64,000 bases of DNA from Treponema socranskii subsp. buccale (lineage in GTDB: Bacteria; Spirochaetota; Spirochaetia; Treponematales; Treponemataceae), in the NCBI RefSeq assembly GCF_024181585.1, contig NZ_CP054258.1:1178001-1242000 (forward strand), given 5' to 3'. This document shows positions 59,096 to 64,000 of the stretch, piece after piece. A program made the translations under genes and the position numbers. Every line of letters begins with the position of its first letter. The first letter of the stretch is position 1. The notes beneath the pieces are model-generated. The model had not been told where the DNA came from and ran no database searches. It was given only the letters and a program-made list of their open reading frames with translations.

Positions 59096-61083
59096 GAAAA
59101 GCCGCCGCTTTTTTGTGCGGGAATATCGAAAGTGTACGTGCTTTTAACGTACGTGTTTTTTTCGCCTGCTTCGTAGAGCGCACTCACTTTTACCGTCGTC
59201 GAAGCCGAAGTATCGGCGGTATATACAAAGACGAGCGTTTCGGGCGGATACGGCGGGATCGCAAAGGTATCGGTGTTCGTGCCCGTATCGGATGCGTATT
59301 CGGAGTCGGAGTAGAGTACGGGATTTTTCGATTCGCCTTCAAGCGAGACCGAACACAGAACTGCGTTTTTTCCGAGCTGTACGACGAGGCTGCGCGATGT
59401 GTCGCCGAAAAAAGTTCTGTCGCTTACGCTGCACGAAATATCGTTCGAATTGTCCGTCCGTATGTTTTCGGAAACTGCGGAACGTTTTTCTCTTCCGCTT
59501 TCAAAACGGTTTGAAATAAAGGTGATCGCCGCAAAAATCAAAACCGCGATTATTGCGATAGCCGCGAGGGAGAGGACGGTATTGCGCATGCGCATGCCGA
59601 AGGCGCTGAGCGATACGTTTTTCCATCTTTCATTCATGCGCGCTATGATGCGAAACCACTGTATTAAAAACGGAAGAAAGACAAAGGCGAGGAGCACGTT
59701 TTCCGAAAACGGACTGTATGCGACGGTGCGGAATGCGTTCGTCCGACCGAAATTGATTATCTGCACGGCGTAGGGCAAAAAGGGCAATCCCATTATAAAA
59801 AAAAGCGCTATGAGAAAACCCGTACGCTTGAGCGGGCGCGACAGATAGACGATGATATATTCCGCCGTAAACAGAAAAAAAAGCGATATGTCGACGGCGG
59901 CAAAGATAAAAATATTGACGACGGAAGCGAGCGTGAGGATATATGCGTAGGCTTGTTTTTTCAGTATACCCTGCTGCCGTATCTGAAAGAGATACAGCGA
60001 TGTTACTATGATAAAAGCTGCGGCAATTTTTAAGATAAACTGCACGAGCGTGCCGATGCCGAATACCGCCGCCAGAAAATGAGCGAGTATTTGACTTGCT
60101 TCGAGAGAAAGAGAAGCGATAAGGGCGGTAAGCGGGAGTATGTACCACAAGCGCAGTACGTCGCGCCGTATTTTTTTTCTGTTTTTTTTGTCGGCGATAA
60201 ACGAAAATTCGCACAGGATAAAAAGGCTTACGAATGAAATAATCATAAAACACAGCACGATAAATCGTTCGTCGAAATTGACGACGGCCGTGTTCGTCGG
60301 AAGGAGTATGTAATGCCTGTCCCAGCTTGCACTTCCCGCCGCAGTGTATGAAAAAACGAAAGACGTCAAAACCGCATTTGCTCTTTCGTCGGCGGAAGGA
60401 AACGAAACCGACGCGCACGGAATTTCGCGCGTGAGAAAAAAAGCCGTGCGTTCATCGCTTTCGATGAGGGAAAGGCGGAAGAGCGAATTGAAGCCGCCGC
60501 CGCGAAGCGCATACGTTTCATTGTTTTCGTCGCACGCACGGATGAGGCGGAGCACGAGCCAATCGGGAGAAACCGTTCCGCCGCCGCCCGGTTCGATTGC
60601 CGCTTTTTTTCGCGCGTTGAAATCGACGCACACGGCCGCATAATCGTCCGGCGTTTCGATGTTTTTTGCAAAAACGTCGGTACCTTTTATCTGCGGCATG
60701 CCGGCGTCGATCTCTTCATCACCGTAGGAAAAAAGCAGGATAATATCGCAGTCGTTTTTCAGTTCTTTTAGGCGGCGTAAAAACGACGTAAAAAAATCGC
60801 GCTGCGTGTACGCGTCTTCCATCGTAAAGGCGAGGATGAGTGATGTGCGCTCGTTTGGAGCGGCGCTCTTTTCCGATGCGGGAATGCGGACGGAGACATT
60901 GTACGGAAAATCGTTTTGTCTGCCGGAAACAAGCGGATCGCTTACTGCGCGTAAACCAAACGACGAAAGAAACGAAGCTGTTTCGCGGCAGAGTTCGCGG
61001 CCGATCGGCGTGCTTTCGGCTCCGAAAACAGCGGAAGCGAAAATACCGATAAAAAAACACAGTGCGAAGCGCTTCGTTTTCAT
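59092..61083 (-). CDS. Membrane protein with large extracytoplasmic domain
   Basis: 663 residues. A signal peptide (FALCFFIGIFASAVFGAE) leads to a ~260-residue domain (SLILAFTMEDAYTQRDFFTS, DIILLFSYGDEE) that recalls an M28-like peptidase fold without clear metal ligands. Then follow eight to ten transmembrane helices (~275-510) and a C-terminal extracytoplasmic beta-rich domain. No function is known. It is cotranscribed with dinB. Confidence 0.7.
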   Translation of the reverse strand: MKTKRFALCFFIGIFASAVFGAESTPIGRELCRETASFLSSFGLRAVSDPLVSGRQNDFPYNVSVRIPASEKSAAPNERTSLILAFTMEDAYTQRDFFTSFLRRLKELKNDCDIILLFSYGDEEIDAGMPQIKGTDVFAKNIETPDDYAAVCVDFNARKKAAIEPGGGGTVSPDWLVLRLIRACDENNETYALRGGGFNSLFRLSLIESDERTAFFLTREIPCASVSFPSADERANAVLTSFVFSYTAAGSASWDRHYILLPTNTAVVNFDERFIVLCFMIISFVSLFILCEFSFIADKKNRKKIRRDVLRLWYILPLTALIASLSLEASQILAHFLAAVFGIGTLVQFILKIAAAFIIVTSLYLFQIRQQGILKKQAYAYILTLASVVNIFIFAAVDISLFFLFTAEYIIVYLSRPLKRTGFLIALFFIMGLPFLPYAVQIINFGRTNAFRTVAYSPFSENVLLAFVFLPFLIQWFRIIARMNERWKNVSLSAFGMRMRNTVLSLAAIAIIAVLIFAAITFISNRFESGREKRSAVSENIRTDNSNDISCSVSDRTFFGDTSRSLVVQLGKNAVLCSVSLEGESKNPVLYSDSEYASDTGTNTDTFAIPPYPPETLVFVYTADTSASTTVKVSALYEAGEKNTYVKSTYTFDIPAQKSGGFS

Positions 61084-61176
61084 GTCGTCAGTGTATTGTA
61101 TAACGTGTTTACAATGCAAGTCCTATTGTATATAATAATACACATTACACAAATGTAAGCGATTGGAAAAAAGACT

Positions 61177-62343
61177 ATGAGTACGACTGAAAAAAAAATA
61201 ATGTTCGGTTTGCCGCTGAAAATCATATTGACGGAAAACGGCGCTTCTTATTTTATAAGCCGCAAAAAAAAGCTCCTTCGTTTCAGACTTGCCGACAATG
61301 CCGACGAATACGGCATTTTCTTTAATAAATTTTCTCCGCAGTCGGTTCAACGCATGATTTTACTCGACTACATTTCAAAGATCGAAATATCGATGACCGA
61401 ATTCGTTTCGGCGCGGCAGGAAGTGATGGATCTGTCGAAGCTCATCGTCTATTCGCTGCTCTACAAACAATTCGATCGGGAAGTGTATTCCGCGCTGATA
61501 AAATGTGCGTGCGTAAGAAAACACAACCGAACAAATCCCGCGCACCTCATCGACGAAGAAACGTCGATAAGCGATCGCCAGCTCAAACTTCTGCTGTTGA
61601 ATAAAGACGATATCATCGTACAGACGCGTAAGCAGATTCTCGATCCGATTTGGCAAAACATTGTAGATAACAAAGGTTACTCCGCCGAAGAAAAAAACAT
61701 CAACCTTTTGATGAGCGAAAAATTTTTAAATCGCTTGGGTCTCATGAATTGGTATATCATTACGCTGTTCTGCAAAAACGAAGGCTTTTCGGAAATACTC
61801 CTTACGGTACGCAATAAGCTCATCGCGTATATGGAAAAATCGAGGGTCGCCGAATATATTTCCGTCATGATCATGGAGCTTGCGCTCAACAGCGAAAGTT
61901 TGAATATCCGAAAAGAGGCGCGCAATATGTATCAGGGTGTGGATAATATCGATTCGCTCATCCTCGATACCGTCATCCGCGAAAAAATTATCAAAGAGCT
62001 CAAGCGTAAGCGCGAACTCGTGTTTTTGTCATGGAAACTCGGAGGGGGAGCTTCGTCGATCGGCAGACAGGGCAGACTGCAGATTACGCTGTACAACAAA
62101 GACGATGCGTTTCAGGAAATCAAAGAGACGATCGAAGCGAAAAAAACGGCGGACACGAGCAAAAAGACGCTTATCGATTTTTACCGCGAACTTCCCGAAG
62201 GACAGGAGGGTATCGACTTGGGACTGTACTACCTGTCCTATCTCGATGACGCGTGCAAAAAAGTCGGCGTCAAATTCGAATCGCTCGTGAGTCAGTTTAC
62301 GGCAAGCGATTTAACCGTTATCAATCTGATATTCAATTTTTAA
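61177..62343 (+). CDS. Conserved hypothetical cytoplasmic protein
   Basis: 388 residues, largely helical with no signal peptide or membrane segment. LTENGASYFISRKKKLLRFRLAD near the N-terminus and KELKRKRELVFLSWKLGGGAS in the middle are distinctive but unassigned. It precedes a lipoprotein and trmB on the same strand with tight spacing. Not recognised. Confidence 0.7.
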   Translation: MSTTEKKIMFGLPLKIILTENGASYFISRKKKLLRFRLADNADEYGIFFNKFSPQSVQRMILLDYISKIEISMTEFVSARQEVMDLSKLIVYSLLYKQFDREVYSALIKCACVRKHNRTNPAHLIDEETSISDRQLKLLLLNKDDIIVQTRKQILDPIWQNIVDNKGYSAEEKNINLLMSEKFLNRLGLMNWYIITLFCKNEGFSEILLTVRNKLIAYMEKSRVAEYISVMIMELALNSESLNIRKEARNMYQGVDNIDSLILDTVIREKIIKELKRKRELVFLSWKLGGGASSIGRQGRLQITLYNKDDAFQEIKETIEAKKTADTSKKTLIDFYRELPEGQEGIDLGLYYLSYLDDACKKVGVKFESLVSQFTASDLTVINLIFNF

Positions 62344-62345
62344 CC

Positions 62346-62999
62346 ATGAAATCGTCCGCACTTCTTTTTGTGTTCATCGTTTCACTCCTTTTTTTTTCCT
62401 GTTCATCTTCGCTTCCCGATGTGAAAGCTGTACGGGCGGTTTCAATTTTCGATTATACCGACGGTGATTCCTATCCGCGTATGCGCCTTGCAGTCTTTAC
62501 CGAAACGGGAAGCGATGTGCGGAGAGCCGAAAGCATCCGCATTGTCTCGAAGGAGACAGGCTGGGAGTGGAAAGCGGACGATGTCGAAATTTTTTCTTCC
62601 GATGCGAAGATGTGGGCGGGCTATACGAATTTCGTTTCTCCCGGAGATCGGGCAATCCCGCAGGGAGCGTATACGCTTTTTTATACGGATGCGCTCGGCC
62701 ATGACGCGGAAAGCTCTTTTTCCGTTTTTTATCCCGCATCCCTTCGGCGTACGCGAGCCGGAGAGGCGAAGGAAAAACTCGGAACAGGGGTGAGCGAACG
62801 GATCGCCGTCTACGATGAAGAAGACGCCCTCATCTACTTCGATGCGCGTAAAGCCGAATGGAAATCGGACGACGACGTATGGCGGGAAATGGAAAACGCT
62901 TCCCGCATGCGGCTTTGCTTTTCAAATGCGGATGCGTCGGTGCTGTGCTTTATGCCTTTTATCGATCGCCCTGAAATTTCACCGGCGAGCGGGGAGTGA
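62346..62999 (+). CDS. Putative lipoprotein
   Basis: 217 residues. A signal peptide with lipobox LLFFSC begins at ATG 62346, three bases after the preceding stop. Beta-rich body ([21 protein letters not shown], ...). No family recognised. Its stop overlaps the trmB GTG by four bases. Confidence 0.8.
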   Translation: MKSSALLFVFIVSLLFFSCSSSLPDVKAVRAVSIFDYTDGDSYPRMRLAVFTETGSDVRRAESIRIVSKETGWEWKADDVEIFSSDAKMWAGYTNFVSPGDRAIPQGAYTLFYTDALGHDAESSFSVFYPASLRRTRAGEAKEKLGTGVSERIAVYDEEDALIYFDARKAEWKSDDDVWREMENASRMRLCFSNADASVLCFMPFIDRPEISPASGE

Positions 63000-63706
63000 G
63001 CGCTTTGAACGAGGCGGGCGTATTTGAAGAAAAGCGGCCTTTCCGAGACGTAAAAACCTATGTCGTGAGGGCGTCGCGCATGACCTCGGCGCAAAAGCGC
63101 AATTACGCGGAGCTTGCCCCGAAGTGGTGCGTTCCGTACCGGGAATCGCTTATCGATTACACAGCTCTTTTCGGAAACGAAAAACCGGTTACGATCGAAA
63201 TCGGTTTCGGCATGGGAAGCGCGACGGCGGAAATCGCTTTTAACAATCCCGATAAAAATTATATCGGCATCGAAGTACATAAGCCCGGCATCGGAAAGCT
63301 GCTCGGCGAAATCCGCAATCGCAGTTTGGAAAATCTCCGCATCATCGAAGGCGATGCGGCTCCGGTGCTTTCGAATATGATCGCCGACGATTCGGTTTCC
63401 GCCTTTCACGTATTTTTTCCCGATCCGTGGCCGAAAAAGCGTCATCACAAACGGCGTCTCGTACAGCGGCCGAGAACCGATCTCTTCGCATCGAAACTCG
63501 AAGAAGGCGGCTATTTTTACATGGTAACCGATTGGAGCGAATACGCGGATTTTGCGCTTTCGGAGCTCACGGCGACGGAAGGCTTTGTCAACGCGTACGA
63601 GGGCTTTGCCGAAAAAAAAGCGTGGCGGCCCGAAACGAAATTCGAAATGCGCGGAATACGTGCCGCTCGGGAAATTCGCGAACTTTATTTTTTAAAACGA
63701 CGATGA
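62996..63706 (+). CDS. trmB: tRNA (guanine-N7)-methyltransferase
   Basis: 236 residues. [20 protein letters not shown] is the SAM site, [15 protein letters not shown] follows, and [21 protein letters not shown] is the TrmB catalytic signature. It methylates G46 of tRNA. GTG 62996 overlaps the lipoprotein stop (GTGA) and is coupled; TTG 63005 is an alternative with better spacing from GGGGAG. Confidence 0.94.
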   Translation: MSALNEAGVFEEKRPFRDVKTYVVRASRMTSAQKRNYAELAPKWCVPYRESLIDYTALFGNEKPVTIEIGFGMGSATAEIAFNNPDKNYIGIEVHKPGIGKLLGEIRNRSLENLRIIEGDAAPVLSNMIADDSVSAFHVFFPDPWPKKRHHKRRLVQRPRTDLFASKLEEGGYFYMVTDWSEYADFALSELTATEGFVNAYEGFAEKKAWRPETKFEMRGIRAAREIRELYFLKRR

Positions 63707-63712
63707 GGGTGT

Positions 63713-64000
63713 ATGGACGAACTGTTTGCTTCCGATACGGCGGGTGAACAAAAACGCGCCGCGGATGAGACGCGGAAAAAGCGCATTGCGGAACTCCGAA
63801 AATCGATACGGCGCTATCAAAAATCCTATTACGACGGCGAAGGCGAAATAAGCGATGAAGCCTTCGATGCGCTGTGGGATGAGCTGAAGTCTCTCAATCC
63901 TTCCGATCCGCTTTTAAAAAAGATCGGACAGGATTCGGGCAATTTCGAAAAAGTCCGCCATATCATGCCGATGGGCAGTCAGGAAAAAGTTGCAAACCCC
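63713..64000 (+). CDS. ligA: NAD-dependent DNA ligase (5' part, cut by window edge)
   Basis: 96 codons visible. IAELRKSIRRYQKSYYDGEGEISDEAFDALWDEL is the N-terminal Ia domain and QDSGNFEKVRHIMPMGSQEKV the start of the adenylation domain of bacterial LigA. The catalytic KxDG motif lies beyond the window. ATG 63713 follows GAGGGTG. Confidence 0.92.
   Translation, partial: MDELFASDTAGEQKRAADETRKKRIAELRKSIRRYQKSYYDGEGEISDEAFDALWDELKSLNPSDPLLKKIGQDSGNFEKVRHIMPMGSQEKVANP

Noticed and set aside
1-64000. tRNA or rRNA genes
   Set aside because: No cloverleaf with a GTTCRANNC-type arm or rRNA-like sequence was noticed in the gaps; a tRNA-finding program would be decisive.

Overview
The window reads as chromosome of a host-associated Treponema-like spirochaete. 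The evidence is indirect: ordinary housekeeping genes (nrdR, lnt, surE, dinB, trmB, ligA) sit among spirochaete-type lipoproteins, a BspA-like leucine-rich-repeat lipoprotein and TPR/NHL proteins of the kind seen in treponemes, at a GC content near 50%. Genus is an inference; I cannot run a search and I do not name a species.

Left flank (1-7856): the 5' part of nrdR, a lipoprotein with InlB-like repeats and an FGE/sulfatase-modifying-factor domain behind a strongly structured leader, a biotin ECF transporter operon (bioY-bioM-bioN, minus strand), a five-unit minisatellite, an Rpn-type nuclease/transposase and a monomeric [FeFe] hydrogenase. The flank ends in the 3' part of an LRR lipoprotein gene.

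Prophage (7857-41506, 33,650 bp): a transposable Mu-like prophage with TG...CA ends, 16-bp imperfect terminal inverted repeats and a target duplication (ACATAC at 7851-7856 and 41507-41512). It lies inside the LRR gene. Joining 42654-41507 to 7850-7478 restores one in-frame ORF of 506 codons. Its gene order is permuted relative to Mu: lysis, terminase, portal and gp30 genes come first, then an accessory operon, then the repressor/Ner/MuA/MuB/GemA/Mor early block in the middle, then protease/scaffold, capsid, tail and fibre, and an adenine methylase at the right end. Four late promoters share a TTAACRGYSGYT dyad exactly 27 bp (start of -10 minus end of dyad) ahead of a -10 hexamer. They precede the lysis/terminase operon, the accessory operon, the protease/capsid operon and the methylase. 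The only visible candidate activator is the Mor-family protein at 25359-25802. The terminator after mor overlaps the capsid promoter, so early transcripts should stop there while late transcripts start inside the hairpin. The fibre gene is followed by an inverted, divergent copy of its last ~50 codons, which suggests a small invertible host-range cassette.

Right flank (41507-64000): the 5' part of the split LRR gene, dCMP deaminase, a purine permease, a YegP-like protein, a malolactic enzyme plus permease pair (unexpected in a spirochaete), divergent lnt/galactokinase-like genes, surE with TPR and TPR/NHL proteins, an SH3 secreted protein, a methyltransferase, a VOC protein, a HigBA toxin-antitoxin pair, dinB with a membrane protein, two proteins of unknown function, trmB and the start of ligA. 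I see no tRNA, rRNA or CRISPR array.
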